This document shows, in pieces, positions 17,669 to 27,285 of a stretch of DNA of 64,000 bases (positions within the stretch are counted from its first letter, which is position 1; each line of letters begins with the position of its first letter). The translations under genes and the position numbers were made by a program. The DNA is from Roseateles_B sp041905785. GTDB taxonomy: Bacteria > Pseudomonadota > Gammaproteobacteria > Burkholderiales > Burkholderiaceae_C. The stretch covers positions 62,001 through 126,000 of the forward strand of contig JAYRKJ010000011.1 in the NCBI GenBank assembly GCA_041905785.1, written 5' to 3'. The notes under the pieces were generated by a model that worked only from the letters and a program-made list of their open reading frames with translations, did not search any database and had not been told where the DNA came from.

Positions 17669-18708
17669 ACGCAGATCAAAGCACGGACAAGGCCGCCGCC
17701 CCTTGGCTGAGCCTGCTCATCCCCGTCTACAACGTCGAGCCCTGGCTGGAGGCCTGCCTGGCCTCGGTCTTCGAGCAGGACCTGGCCGGCGTCGAGATCC
17801 TGGCCGTGGACGACTGCGCCACCGACGGTTCGTCGGCACTGCTGCAGGCCTGGTCCGCGCGTCACCCCGCACAGCTGCGCGTCGTCCGGCATGAGCGCAA
17901 CAGCGGCATCAGTGCCACGCGCAACACGCTGGTCGAAGCCAGCCGGGGGCGCTACCTGTGGTTCCTGGATGCCGACGACGTGCTGCTGCCTGGCGCCGTG
18001 GCTTCACTGAGGCGGCAGGTGCAGGCCAATCAGCCAGAACATCAGCCAGAACTCGTGCTGTGCGACTTCGCCTATCTGCGCGAACGGCCGCGCCTCAAAC
18101 ACCGCCTGCGTGGCGAAGGGCATGTGCGCAGCTTTGCCGGCCCTTCGGGGCGCGTGCGCACCGACCGCGGCGAGCTGCTGCAAGGCCTGCTGCTGCTGGG
18201 CTATCTGCATTGCTGGAGCCGCATCTCGCTGCGCTCGCTGTGGGGAGAGGATCTGCGCTTCCCCGTCGGCCGCTACTACGAAGACATGGCCGTGGTGCCG
18301 GCGCTGGCCCTGCGCGCGCGCTCCTACCTGCATGTTCCCGAGGTCTGGATAGGCTATCGCCAGCGTGCGGGCTCCATCCTGGCCACCGGCGACACCCGCA
18401 AATGCGAGCACATGATGCAGGCCCTTGCCGGGCTGGGGGGCCACTGGAGGCGGGCCGCCCAGCAGGATCCCCGCATCGCCTTTGCCGCGGCACACTTTGC
18501 CGCCCGTTCCTTCATCGGCGCCTGCAGGCATGTGGACAAGGCCGGCGACCGCGACCGCCTCCCCGGCTTCCTGGAGATCTTCGAGCAAGCCTCACCGCTG
18601 CCGCCCCGCGCGCTGATCGGCGCCTACCTGCGCCGTGGCTGGTACCTGCGCGCGCTGCGGCTGCGGCACTGGATCAGGCAAAGCGCCAGCGCCGCCGACG
18701 AGCGCTAA
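17665..18708 (+). CDS. Family 2 glycosyltransferase
   Basis: This 347-residue GT-A enzyme has the classic N-terminal pattern WLSLLIPVYNVEPWLEACL, EILAVDDCATDGSSALLQ, GISATRNTLVEASRGRYLWF and LDADDVLLPGAV (the DxD region). The C-terminal half has the helical layout of bacterial GT2 enzymes in LPS and capsule loci. The start overlaps the previous stop as ATGA. It is the last gene of the lapA-lapB-glycosyltransferase run; the next gene is on the opposite strand, convergent, 82 bases away. Confidence 0.88.
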   Translation: MNADQSTDKAAAPWLSLLIPVYNVEPWLEACLASVFEQDLAGVEILAVDDCATDGSSALLQAWSARHPAQLRVVRHERNSGISATRNTLVEASRGRYLWFLDADDVLLPGAVASLRRQVQANQPEHQPELVLCDFAYLRERPRLKHRLRGEGHVRSFAGPSGRVRTDRGELLQGLLLLGYLHCWSRISLRSLWGEDLRFPVGRYYEDMAVVPALALRARSYLHVPEVWIGYRQRAGSILATGDTRKCEHMMQALAGLGGHWRRAAQQDPRIAFAAAHFAARSFIGACRHVDKAGDRDRLPGFLEIFEQASPLPPRALIGAYLRRGWYLRALRLRHWIRQSASAADER

Positions 18709-18790
18709 TGCCTGCGCCCGCGATCCCGGCCCAAGTGTCCTGAAGCGCCGTCCCTGGTCGAGAACTCAGATCGAGACCTCAGACAAGGCC

Positions 18791-19933
18791 TTAGATCGAC
18801 GCCAGCAGTGCCTGGTACCGCAGCCGCATCAGGTCCAGCCCATGGGCCTGCAGCGCCTGCTGGCGCGCGGCCTGGGACAGCTGCTGCCCCAGCGCCGGCT
18901 CGCTGAACACCCGCTCCAGGGCCATGGCCAGCGAGGCGGGATCGGCTTCCGGCACCAAGAGGCCGGTGCGCCCATGCTCGATCACACCTTCCACGCCGGG
19001 CACGTCTGAAGCGATGCAGGCACAGCCGGCCGCCATGCCTTCGACCAGGGCTAGTGGCATGCCTTCCCAATGCGTGGACAGCACGAACACCGCCGAGCTC
19101 ATCAAGAGCTTGGGCATGTCCGGGTGATGCCCCAGGAATTGCACCTGCTTTTGCAGGCCCAGGCGATGCACTTCAGCTTCGCAGTCCTTGCGATAGCTGT
19201 CCTTGCCCGCCCCGGCCAGCAACAGGGGCAGCTTGAGCCCCCGCTGGTTGAGGATGGCCAGGGCGCGGATCAGCGTCTTGTGGTCCTTCTGCCGGGCAAA
19301 GCGCGCGGACATCACGATACAGGCCTGACGCTCGGCAAACCCGCGGATCTTGCTCTCTGGGAACTTCGAGAGGTCGATGCCGTTGGGAATTGCAAAGCTG
19401 CGCTCCTCCGGAAAGCCCAATTCGACCAAGCGACGGCGCACCCCTTCCGAGACCCCAACGAAGCGCGCCGTGTGCTTGGCCAGCCAGCGCGACTGCAGCA
19501 GGCGCCAGCGGTTATAGCGCTCGCGGGTGTTGTGTTCCACATGCACCAAGGTCGGGACGCCCGCCAGCCAGCCGGCCAGGCGACCCCAGATGTGATCGCT
19601 GAACCCATGCGCCACCAGCACGTCCGGTTTCATCTGCTTGCAAAGACGGTAGAGGGACCACACCGTGAGCAGATGCGACCAGCCCGGCACCACGTGCACG
19701 TCCAGGCCGCGCTCCTGAAGGTCCTGCAGCCGCTTGGCGTCCGTGTTGCGTTTACGACGCAGCACCAGCACCGCGCGCATGCCGCTGCCCGGGGCTTTGG
19801 CGGCATTGCACAAGTCGACCGCGACTTGCGTGGCACCAGAGAAACCGCCGGTGACGAAGTGCATCACCACCTGCTCCTGAATGGGCAGCGACCGGGTGAA
19901 GGGTTTGGACGGGGAGGAGGAAACATCCGACAT
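18791..19933 (-). CDS. Family 4 glycosyltransferase
   Basis: This 380-residue GT-B enzyme has an N-terminal acceptor domain (VVMHFVTGGFSGATQVAVD, VAHGFSDHIWGRLAGWL) and a C-terminal nucleotide-sugar domain (ARFARQKDHKTLIRALAIL, THWEGMPLALVEGMAAGCAC; E-x7-E type). The start at 19933 (MSDVSSSPSK) fits the domain; upstream in-frame codons continue to 20143 but overlap the divergent msbA region and look random. It is divergent from msbA with 64 bases between the starts. LPS-core or surface-glycan synthesis is likely; the sugar is unknown. Confidence 0.85.
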   Translation of the reverse strand: MSDVSSSPSKPFTRSLPIQEQVVMHFVTGGFSGATQVAVDLCNAAKAPGSGMRAVLVLRRKRNTDAKRLQDLQERGLDVHVVPGWSHLLTVWSLYRLCKQMKPDVLVAHGFSDHIWGRLAGWLAGVPTLVHVEHNTRERYNRWRLLQSRWLAKHTARFVGVSEGVRRRLVELGFPEERSFAIPNGIDLSKFPESKIRGFAERQACIVMSARFARQKDHKTLIRALAILNQRGLKLPLLLAGAGKDSYRKDCEAEVHRLGLQKQVQFLGHHPDMPKLLMSSAVFVLSTHWEGMPLALVEGMAAGCACIASDVPGVEGVIEHGRTGLLVPEADPASLAMALERVFSEPALGQQLSQAARQQALQAHGLDLMRLRYQALLASI

Positions 19934-19997
19934 GCGAACAGTATAGGCAGGGGCGTCAAGCCGAATCGATCGGTATTCGCAGCGACAATGCAAGCAC

Positions 19998-21788
19998 ATG
20001 CAAGCAAGCCCGCCCACCGAACCCAGTCCCCAACCCCTGGCTTCCCTGCCCCCGACGGCCGGCGGATCGCCGCCCGGCCTGCGGCAAACCGCGCGTCGGC
20101 TGCTGCCCTTTTTCTGGCCCCAGCGCTTGGGCCTGGCCTTCACCCTGATGGCCTACCTGGGCGCGGCAGCCACGGAACCCCTCATCCCCGCCCTGATCGA
20201 AAAGGTCTTCGGCGAAGGCTTTCGCGCCGACGCCTTCGCCGTCTGGTGGGTGCCCGTGGTCCTGATCGGCCTTTTCGTGTTGCGCGGCATTTTCAGTTTC
20301 CTGGGTCAGTACCTGCTGAACTGGACCAGTTCCCGCACCGTGATGCGCCTGCGCCTGGCCCTGGTGGACGCGCTGCTGCAGGCGGACGCCTCGGTCTACA
20401 CCAGCCTGCAGCCCGGCGTGGCGGTTTCCAAAGTGGTGAACGACCCGCAGCAGATCATGGAGCGCCTCTCCACCAGCGTGATCACGCTGCTGAGGGACGG
20501 GCTGCCCTCGCTGGCCATGCTGAGCTACCTCTTTTACCTGAACTGGCAGCTGACCCTGCTGTCCATGGTGACCACGCCGGTGATGGCCTTCGTGGTCAGC
20601 AAGGTGAGCCGACGGGTGCGCGCCATGGGCAGCGCCGCCTATGACGCGCAGCTGAGCCTGGTGGCCAAGGTGGAGGACATCAGCCGCGCCTGGCGCGTGG
20701 TGCGCAGCTTCGACGCCGCCGAGCACGAGCGCCAGCGCTTCGAGCAACTGGCGCGGGAGGCCCAGCGTTCGGCCCTCAAGACCGCTGCAGCCAATGCGTC
20801 CGCGCAGCCGCTCTCGCAATTCGTGGCCAGCATCGGGCTCTCGGTCATCGTCAGCCTGGCCCTGCTGCAGGCGCGTGGCGCGCATACCGGCGTCGGCGAG
20901 TTCAGCGCCTTCATCACGGCCTTGCTGCTGCTGACCTCGCGCCTGCGCCATCTCACCGAAGTCAGCCAGCCCATCATCAACGGCCTGGTGGTGGCCCAAG
21001 GCTGCCTGCAGCTTCTGGACACGCCGCGCGAGCAGGACAGCGGCACGGACCTGTTCGAGCACTGCCGGGGCGATTTGCGCCTTGAGTCCGTCACCCTGCG
21101 CTATCCCAATGCGGACCGGCCCGCCCTGGAGGAGCTGCAGCTCCACATCCCCAGCGGCCAGACCACGGCGCTGGTGGGCGCGTCTGGTGCGGGAAAAAGC
21201 TCGGTGGTCCAGCTGCTGCTGGGCTTCGCGCGCCCGCAGGCGGGGCGCATACTGCTGGACGGGCACGACATCGCCCAGCACACGCGCGCCAGCCTGCGCC
21301 GTCAGTTCGCCGTGGTCTCGCAGGACATCGTGCTCTTCGACGGCAGCATGGCCGAGAACATCGCCTATGCCCAGGCCCGCGACGACGCGCGCCTGGAGCA
21401 GGTGCTGCGGGCCGCCCACCTGTGGGACTTCGTCTGCCAGCAGCCCCTGGGGCTGGACAGCCCTGTGGGCGCCAACGGCAGCCTGCTCTCCGGCGGACAG
21501 CGACAGCGCCTGGCGATCGCACGCGCGCTTTACAAGCAGGCGCCGATCTGGGTGTTCGACGAAGCCACCTCGGCCCTGGACACCGAAAGCGAGCGCGCGG
21601 TGCAGCAGGCCCTGGAGCAGTGGCAGGGCAAGAAGACGCTCATCGTCATCGCGCACCGCCTGTCCACCATCCGCCATGCCGACTGCATCCATGTGATGAG
21701 CGAGGGCCGGGTCGTGGAGAGCGGCACCCACGACGCCCTGCTCGCGCAGGAGGGTCTCTATGCCGGCATGGTGCGAGCCCAGCACTGA
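19998..21788 (+). CDS. msbA: MsbA-type lipid A/lipid ABC exporter
   Basis: This 596-residue half-transporter has six membrane helices (residues about 40-330) and one ATPase domain. The Walker A is LVGASGAGKSSVV, the signature is LLSGGQRQRLAIARAL, the Walker B is APIWVFDEATSALD and the H-loop is IVIAHRLST. MsbA flips core-lipid A across the inner membrane, which suits its position after the lap/glycosyltransferase genes. Its Pro-rich N-terminus is longer than that of E. coli MsbA. Other lipid or drug exporters share the architecture, so the substrate is inferred from context. The last 29 bases overlap the comEA-like gene. Confidence 0.87.
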   Translation: MQASPPTEPSPQPLASLPPTAGGSPPGLRQTARRLLPFFWPQRLGLAFTLMAYLGAAATEPLIPALIEKVFGEGFRADAFAVWWVPVVLIGLFVLRGIFSFLGQYLLNWTSSRTVMRLRLALVDALLQADASVYTSLQPGVAVSKVVNDPQQIMERLSTSVITLLRDGLPSLAMLSYLFYLNWQLTLLSMVTTPVMAFVVSKVSRRVRAMGSAAYDAQLSLVAKVEDISRAWRVVRSFDAAEHERQRFEQLAREAQRSALKTAAANASAQPLSQFVASIGLSVIVSLALLQARGAHTGVGEFSAFITALLLLTSRLRHLTEVSQPIINGLVVAQGCLQLLDTPREQDSGTDLFEHCRGDLRLESVTLRYPNADRPALEELQLHIPSGQTTALVGASGAGKSSVVQLLLGFARPQAGRILLDGHDIAQHTRASLRRQFAVVSQDIVLFDGSMAENIAYAQARDDARLEQVLRAAHLWDFVCQQPLGLDSPVGANGSLLSGGQRQRLAIARALYKQAPIWVFDEATSALDTESERAVQQALEQWQGKKTLIVIAHRLSTIRHADCIHVMSEGRVVESGTHDALLAQEGLYAGMVRAQH

Positions 21789-22161
21789 TCCCATCCTTGC
21801 GCCCCGCCGGCAGTGCCTGCAGACGGGAGCCTCCCTGCTGCTGTGCCTGGCGTGGGGCGACTGCGGCGCTCAGGAGCAAGACCTGACCCCACCGCGCCTT
21901 GAGCTGAACACGGCCAGCCGTGCGGAGCTCGAGTCCCTGCCGGGTCTGGGACCGTCGCTGGTCGGACAGTTGCTGGCGGCGCGCAGCCAATCGCCCTTCA
22001 TCGACTGGCAAGACCTGGCACGGCGCGTGCGCGGGATGGGCCCGAAGCTGCAGGCGCGGCTCTCTGACGCCGGGCTGCGCATCAACGGTCAACCGCTTGA
22101 CGGCGCCAAGGCGGAACCGCCGGCAGCGCCAGTCACAGCGACGTCGTCGCCTCGGCGCTGA
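21760..22161 (+). CDS. comEA: ComEA-like helix-hairpin-helix protein
   Basis: This 133-residue protein has a hydrophobic, signal-like segment (TGASLLLCLAWGDCGAQ) and a ComEA-type HhH DNA-binding domain: LELNTASRAELESLPGLGPS, then FIDWQDLARRVRGMGPKL. ComEA pulls transforming DNA into the periplasm. The start lies inside msbA but is preceded by AGGAGG at ideal spacing, and no other usable start exists in this frame. The tail overlaps the patatin gene on the other strand by 29 bases. An export role in competence is likely but the N-terminus is atypical. Confidence 0.72.
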   Translation: MPAWCEPSTDPILAPRRQCLQTGASLLLCLAWGDCGAQEQDLTPPRLELNTASRAELESLPGLGPSLVGQLLAARSQSPFIDWQDLARRVRGMGPKLQARLSDAGLRINGQPLDGAKAEPPAAPVTATSSPRR

Positions 22162-23410
22162 GCCCGCTGGCCCGCTCGCTGCGGCGCTGAAGCGTGGGGT
22201 CGGGACGTTCGGCCTGCTCCGACCAGCCAAAGAACTGCAGCACGTCGCTGCGGCGCGCCAGCGTGTCGGTCATCCCGAGGTTGATCAGGTCCACGGTGTA
22301 GGACGGCTCAAAGAGCAGATAGCTGGTCAGGGCCGAGCCGCTGGCCGACTTGCCCTCGCCCGACACGCCCACGCTGCGCAACATGGCGCGTATGGGTGCG
22401 GGCAGGCTGCCCTGGTGTTCGGCCGCGAGATCATCCAGGCGGCGGCTGGGCGCGATCACCAGCACGTCGAGGGGACGCAGCGGTGTCGCCTCCCGGGCCT
22501 CGGTCGGCAGCAGGGACAGGGTCTTGTTGATGCGCTGCAGCCGCTCCACGTCCACAGCCAGCGCATCCAGGAAGATGTTGGACAGCGCATGACCGGCGAT
22601 CTGCGCCATGCTGGGATGCCCCTCCACGAGAGTGACACGCCGGCCGGGCGGTTCATGCATGCGGCCAGCGCCTATCACCAACACCCGCTCCGCGCCCAGG
22701 TGCACGGCGGGCGAGATGGGCGCGCTCTGGCGCATGGAGCCGTCGCCGAACCACTCCAGCTGCCCATCCAGCTCCAGCTGCTGGGCCGGGAAGATGAAGG
22801 GAATGGCCGAGGACGCCAGCAGGTGTCGGACACCCAGTTGCGTGGGGACGGCAATGCGCTGCGAGCGCAGCCAGGGCTGGAACGGTTTGTGGGTCTGGTA
22901 GAAGGTGACGTGCAGGCCCGAGGTGTAGCTGGAGCCGCTGATGGCCAGCGCGTCCAGGTGCTCGGTGTCCAGCATCCTGTCCAGGCGATCGAAGTCGATC
23001 CAGCGCCGCAGCAGGTGCGAGAGCGGGTCGTTGTCCAGCAGGCTGCGGGGTTTGGACCGCCGCCAGCGCGCCAGCGCCCAGCCCAGGCTCATCATCGTCA
23101 TCCAGCGCGCGCCGGTGCGGATCACGCCCAGGGAGTCGGCGGCGTAGACCTGCTCCACATGGATGTTGCGCCAGATGTGGACAAGCCCGTCGACCGCCGC
23201 ATCGAACTGGTCCGCCTGGCAGGCCAGCGTGGCCGCATTGATGGCGCCCGCCGAGGTCCCGGCGATCACGGGAAAGGGGTTGGGGCCCTGCACACCGGCG
23301 TCCCGCCTCAGCTGGGCAATGGCCGCAAGCACGCCGACCTGGTAGGCCGCGCGCGCACCGCCTCCCGTCAGGATGAGGCCGGTGCGTGGCGTGTAGGCGG
23401 TCGCGCTCAA
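22133..23410 (-). CDS. Patatin-like phospholipase
   Basis: This 425-residue protein is a Ser-Asp dyad lipid hydrolase. It has the oxyanion loop GGGARA (residues 16-21), the nucleophile elbow GTSAG with Ser53, and the acid residue D223 in FGDGSMRQ, where most family members have DGG. No signal peptide is visible, so it probably acts in the cytoplasm or on the inner membrane. It starts with TTG; GGAGGT lies six bases upstream, which fixes this start. The C-terminal third (RINKTLSLLPTE...) resembles bacterial patatins with a helical extension. Substrate unknown. Confidence 0.88.
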   Translation of the reverse strand: MSATAYTPRTGLILTGGGARAAYQVGVLAAIAQLRRDAGVQGPNPFPVIAGTSAGAINAATLACQADQFDAAVDGLVHIWRNIHVEQVYAADSLGVIRTGARWMTMMSLGWALARWRRSKPRSLLDNDPLSHLLRRWIDFDRLDRMLDTEHLDALAISGSSYTSGLHVTFYQTHKPFQPWLRSQRIAVPTQLGVRHLLASSAIPFIFPAQQLELDGQLEWFGDGSMRQSAPISPAVHLGAERVLVIGAGRMHEPPGRRVTLVEGHPSMAQIAGHALSNIFLDALAVDVERLQRINKTLSLLPTEAREATPLRPLDVLVIAPSRRLDDLAAEHQGSLPAPIRAMLRSVGVSGEGKSASGSALTSYLLFEPSYTVDLINLGMTDTLARRSDVLQFFGWSEQAERPDPTLQRRSERASGLSAEATTSL

Positions 23411-23520
23411 GGAATGACCTCCGCACAGCAGGACCAGGAACAGGCGTCGGCAACAAGCGCGGCGCCCCTGTCGAACTGATCATCGCAGCAAGCCTGCCCG
23501 GCCAACCAGGGGAAGATGGC

Positions 23521-23543
23521 ACAAAAGCCCCCTAAACAAGGGG
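23521..23543 (-). terminator. Probable terminator of dnaE
   Basis: On the minus strand CCCCT-TGTTT-AGGGG is followed by GCTTTTGT (plus-strand 23543 down to 23521). It lies about 60 bases past the dnaE stop. The stem is only 5 bp, so this is moderate support. Confidence 0.5.
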
Positions 23544-23603
23544 ACGTTGGCGCCCGTCCACACCGGTCGGCCGCCGTTCAGGCGGCGATCGCGCCTGGGT
23601 GGT

Positions 23604-26600
23604 TCACTCGTAGCTGATCTGCACGGGCTCGCCCTTGGGCCCGGCGAAGCGGGCCAGCGCCTCGTCGCAGGGCCAGAATTTGGCGGCATCGCCCAGTTCC
23701 AGCTCGGCCACCGCACCCTCGCGCTTCAGGCTCAGACGCAGGCTCAGGCCCTGCGTGATGACGCCCTGCTCCGTCTCGACCACCTTCGGGGGCCAGGTCT
23801 TGACCACCTCCTGCACCGGCGGCACCGTGCCGTTGACGGCCAGGCGCAGGAACTTGCCGAAGCGGGCGCGGGCGCCGGCGAGGTCCCAGACCGCCTGGAT
23901 GTTCATGCGCAGACCGCCGGAGAAGCGGTCGTTCTGCACCTTGCCGGAGACGATGATGAGCTCGTCATCGGCCAGGATGCCCTTGGCACTGTTGATCAGC
24001 TCCTCGTTGGCCACGGACTCGATCACATCGGTCTTGTCGTCCAGCTTGAAGATGGCGACCTTGCCGCGGTTGCCGTTGATGATGCGCATGTCGGACACGA
24101 TGCCCGCCACCAGCATGGGCTCGCGGCTGTCCTGCAGGTCGGCGATGCGCCGGCGCACCATGCGGCGCACCTCCTCGCCGGACTGGTCGAAGAGGTGGCC
24201 GGAGAGGTAGTAGCCGATGGCCGTCTTCTCCAGGCTCAGCTTTTCCTTGATGCTCCAGGGCGGCACGTTCACCAGTTCCGGCTCGGCGGTCGAGGAGCCG
24301 TGGGTGTCGTCGAAGTCGAACAGCCCGCCCTGGTCCGCGTTGGCGGCCAGGTTCTCGCCATAGGTGTAGCCCAGCGCCACGCTGGCCAGCAGCCGGGCGC
24401 GGTCCGGCTCCAGCGTGTCGAAGGCCCCGGCCTTGATCAGGGCCTCCACCACGCGCTTGTTGACGGCCTTGCGGTCCACGCGGGCGCAGAAGTCGAAGAA
24501 GCTCTTGAAGGGCCCGCCCTCCCGCCGAGCGCGCAAGATGGCCTCGATGGCCCCCTGGCCCGTGCCCTTGACGGCGCCCAGGCCGTAATTGACCAGCTTG
24601 TCGTGGATGGGCTCGAAGCGGTAGACGCCGCGGTTGACACAGGGCGGCTGGAACTCGATGCCGAACAGCTTGGCGTCCTCCAGCAGGACCTTGAGCTTGT
24701 CGGTGTCGTCCATTTCGATGGTCATGTTCGCAGCGAAGAATTCCGCCGTGAAATGCACCTTCAGCCAGCCGGTGTGATAGGCCAGCAGGGAATAGGCGGC
24801 CGCGTGCGACTTGTTGAAGCCGTAGCCCGCGAACTTCTCCATCAGGTCGAAGACCTCGTCGGCCTTGGCCTGGTCGATGCCCTTCTCCGCCGCGCCCTTT
24901 CGGAACAGGTCGCGGTGCATGGCCATTTCCTCGGCCTTCTTCTTGCCCATCGCGCGGCGCAGCATGTCGGCGCCGCCGAGGCTGTAGCCGCCCAGCACCT
25001 GGGCCGTCTGCATCACCTGTTCCTGATAGACCATGATGCCGTAGGTCTCGGCCAGCACGGGCTCGGTCAGCGGGTGCGGGTACTCGACCACCTCCTTGCC
25101 GTGCTTGCGCGCGACGAAGGTCGGGATCAGGTCCATGGGCCCCGGACGGTAGAGCGCGTTCAGCGCAATCAGGTCTTCCAGGCGCGAGGGCTTGGCGTCG
25201 CGCAGCATGCCCTGCATGCCGCGGGATTCAAACTGGAACACGGACTCGGTGAGGCCGTCGGAGAAGAGCTTGTAGACCTTCTTGTCGTCCAGGGGGATGT
25301 TCTCGAAGGCGAAGTCCTTCCGGTCCGGATGCCGGGCCACGATGAACTCCTTGGCCAGCTCCAGGATGGTCAGCGTGGCCAGGCCCAGGAAGTCGAACTT
25401 CACCAGGCCGATGGCCTCGACGTCGTCCTTGTCGTACATGCTGACCGCGCTGGTTGAGCCCGGCTGCTGGTACATGGGGCAGAAGTCGGTGATCTTCCCC
25501 GGCGCGATCAGCACGCCCCCGGCATGCATGCCGATGTTGCGCACCATGCCCTCGACGCGCGCCGCCAGCTTCAGCAGCTCGGCGACCTCCTCTTCCTGCC
25601 GCTCGCGCTCTTCGATCTCCGGCGCCTCGTGGCGCGCGTAGATGACCTTGGCCTTGTCCGGATCGAAGTCCGGCGGAAGCTTGGCCAGCGTCACGGTCTT
25701 GCCCGGCGGCGCCGGAATCAGCTTGGCGATGGAGTCCACATGGCCGAAGCCCATGCCCAGCACGCGGCCGATGTCGCGCAGCGCGGCCTTGGCCGCCATG
25801 GTGCCGAAGGTGGCGATCTGGCTGACCGCGGGCCGGCCGTACTTGTCCTTGACGTACTCGATGACGCGGTCGCGGTTGCCCTGGCAGAAGTCGATGTCGA
25901 AGTCAGGCATCGAGACCCGCTCGGGGTTCAGGAAGCGCTCGAACAGCAGGTTGTACTGCAGCGGGTCGAGGTCCGTGATGAGCAGCACGTAGGCCACCAG
26001 CGAGCCGGCACCCGAGCCCCGGCCCGGACCGACCGGGCAGCCGTTCTGCTTGGCCCAGCGGATGAAGTCACCCACGATGAGGAAGTAGCCCGGGAAGCCC
26101 ATCTTGATGATGGTCTCCAGCTCGAACTCCAGGCGCTCGACATAGCGCGGGCGCTGGGCCTCGCGCTTGGCCTCGTCCGGATACAGCTGCTTCAGCCGCT
26201 CGTCCAGGCCCTCGTAGCTGAGCTCCCGGAAGTAGCGGTCCATGGGCATGGGCTGGCCGTCGTCCAGGATGGGCGTGGGGAAGTTGGGCAGCTGCGGCTT
26301 GCCCAGCACCAGGGACAGGCTGCAGCGGCGGGCGATCTCTACCGTGTTGGCCAGGGCAGTGGGGATGTCGGCGAAGAGCGCCTCCATGTCAGCCTGCGAG
26401 CGGAAGTACTGCCCCGGCAGGAAGCGCTTGACGCGCTTGGGGTTGGCCAGCGTCTCGCCGTCGGCAATGCAGACGCGGGCCTCATGCGCGTCGAAATCTT
26501 CCTCGGCCAGGAACTGCACCGGATGCGTGGCCACCACCGGCAGGCCCAGTTCCGCGGCCAAGGGCACGCTGGCCGCCACCATCGCCTCCTGCCCGGGCAG

Positions 26601-27113
26601 GCCCGCGCGCTGCAGTTCGATGTAGAAGCGGTTCGGGTAGATGGCCGAGAGCTTGCCGGCCCAGTCGCGGGCGCGCGCCTGGTCGCCCACCAGCAAGGCC
26701 TGGCCGATGGCCCCCATCTGGGCGCCCGACAGGCAGATCAGGCCTTCGTTCAGCTCCTGCATCCACTCCGGCTTCAGGCAGGCCTGGGTGCGCTGCACGC
26801 CCTGGATCCAGGCCCGGGACAGCAGCTCGGACAGGTTCAGGTAGCCCTGCTTGTTCTGCACCAGCAGCAGCAGACGGTGCGGCGGCTTGTCGGCCACCTC
26901 GGACTCCACCCAGCAGTCGGCGCCCAGGATGGGCTTGACGCCCTTCTTGCGGCAGGCGTTGTAGTGCTTGACCGCGCCAAACATATTGGCCAGGTCGGTG
27001 ACGGCCAGGGCCACCTGGCCGTCCTTGGCGGCAGCGTCGGCCGCATCGTCGATTCGCAGGGTGCCGTCGACGACGGAGAACTCGGTGTGGGTGCGCAGGT
27101 GAACAAAAGCCAT
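23604..27113 (-). CDS. dnaE: DNA polymerase III subunit alpha
   Basis: DnaE is the catalytic subunit of the replicative polymerase. The 1169-residue protein matches the DnaE1 type. It has an N-terminal PHP domain (FVHLRTHTEFSVVDGTLRI, ALAVTDLANMFGAVKHY), the polymerase active site (VSMPDFDIDFCQGNRDRVI, with KFDFLGLATLTIL contributing the third acidic residue), GPGRGSGAGSLVAY, helix-hairpin-helix motifs, and a C-terminal OB fold (MLVAGIVSDMRIINGNRGKV). The ATG at 27113 begins the conserved PHP start. It is monocistronic here, divergent from the VOC gene. Confidence 0.98.
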   Translation of the reverse strand: MAFVHLRTHTEFSVVDGTLRIDDAADAAAKDGQVALAVTDLANMFGAVKHYNACRKKGVKPILGADCWVESEVADKPPHRLLLLVQNKQGYLNLSELLSRAWIQGVQRTQACLKPEWMQELNEGLICLSGAQMGAIGQALLVGDQARARDWAGKLSAIYPNRFYIELQRAGLPGQEAMVAASVPLAAELGLPVVATHPVQFLAEEDFDAHEARVCIADGETLANPKRVKRFLPGQYFRSQADMEALFADIPTALANTVEIARRCSLSLVLGKPQLPNFPTPILDDGQPMPMDRYFRELSYEGLDERLKQLYPDEAKREAQRPRYVERLEFELETIIKMGFPGYFLIVGDFIRWAKQNGCPVGPGRGSGAGSLVAYVLLITDLDPLQYNLLFERFLNPERVSMPDFDIDFCQGNRDRVIEYVKDKYGRPAVSQIATFGTMAAKAALRDIGRVLGMGFGHVDSIAKLIPAPPGKTVTLAKLPPDFDPDKAKVIYARHEAPEIEERERQEEEVAELLKLAARVEGMVRNIGMHAGGVLIAPGKITDFCPMYQQPGSTSAVSMYDKDDVEAIGLVKFDFLGLATLTILELAKEFIVARHPDRKDFAFENIPLDDKKVYKLFSDGLTESVFQFESRGMQGMLRDAKPSRLEDLIALNALYRPGPMDLIPTFVARKHGKEVVEYPHPLTEPVLAETYGIMVYQEQVMQTAQVLGGYSLGGADMLRRAMGKKKAEEMAMHRDLFRKGAAEKGIDQAKADEVFDLMEKFAGYGFNKSHAAAYSLLAYHTGWLKVHFTAEFFAANMTIEMDDTDKLKVLLEDAKLFGIEFQPPCVNRGVYRFEPIHDKLVNYGLGAVKGTGQGAIEAILRARREGGPFKSFFDFCARVDRKAVNKRVVEALIKAGAFDTLEPDRARLLASVALGYTYGENLAANADQGGLFDFDDTHGSSTAEPELVNVPPWSIKEKLSLEKTAIGYYLSGHLFDQSGEEVRRMVRRRIADLQDSREPMLVAGIVSDMRIINGNRGKVAIFKLDDKTDVIESVANEELINSAKGILADDELIIVSGKVQNDRFSGGLRMNIQAVWDLAGARARFGKFLRLAVNGTVPPVQEVVKTWPPKVVETEQGVITQGLSLRLSLKREGAVAELELGDAAKFWPCDEALARFAGPKGEPVQISYE

Positions 27114-27285
27114 CGCCGGATTGTAGAGAGCCGCGCGAGGGGCTCGGGCACAAGCGGCCGGCTCGTCAGCCTACTGACAAAGGCTGTCACCAGCGAGGCC
27201 TAGCATGGCTTCAGCTCCACCGAGGGAGCCCCCACCACCCGGCGACGCCGTCATGGAGCAACGCCACCCATCCAGGGAGATTTGC

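Noticed and set aside
23547..27203. Two long plus-strand frames (636 and 559 codons) opposite dnaE
   Set aside because: They are the antisense reading of dnaE, rich in His, Gln, Val and Leu, with no family features or ribosome-binding sites.
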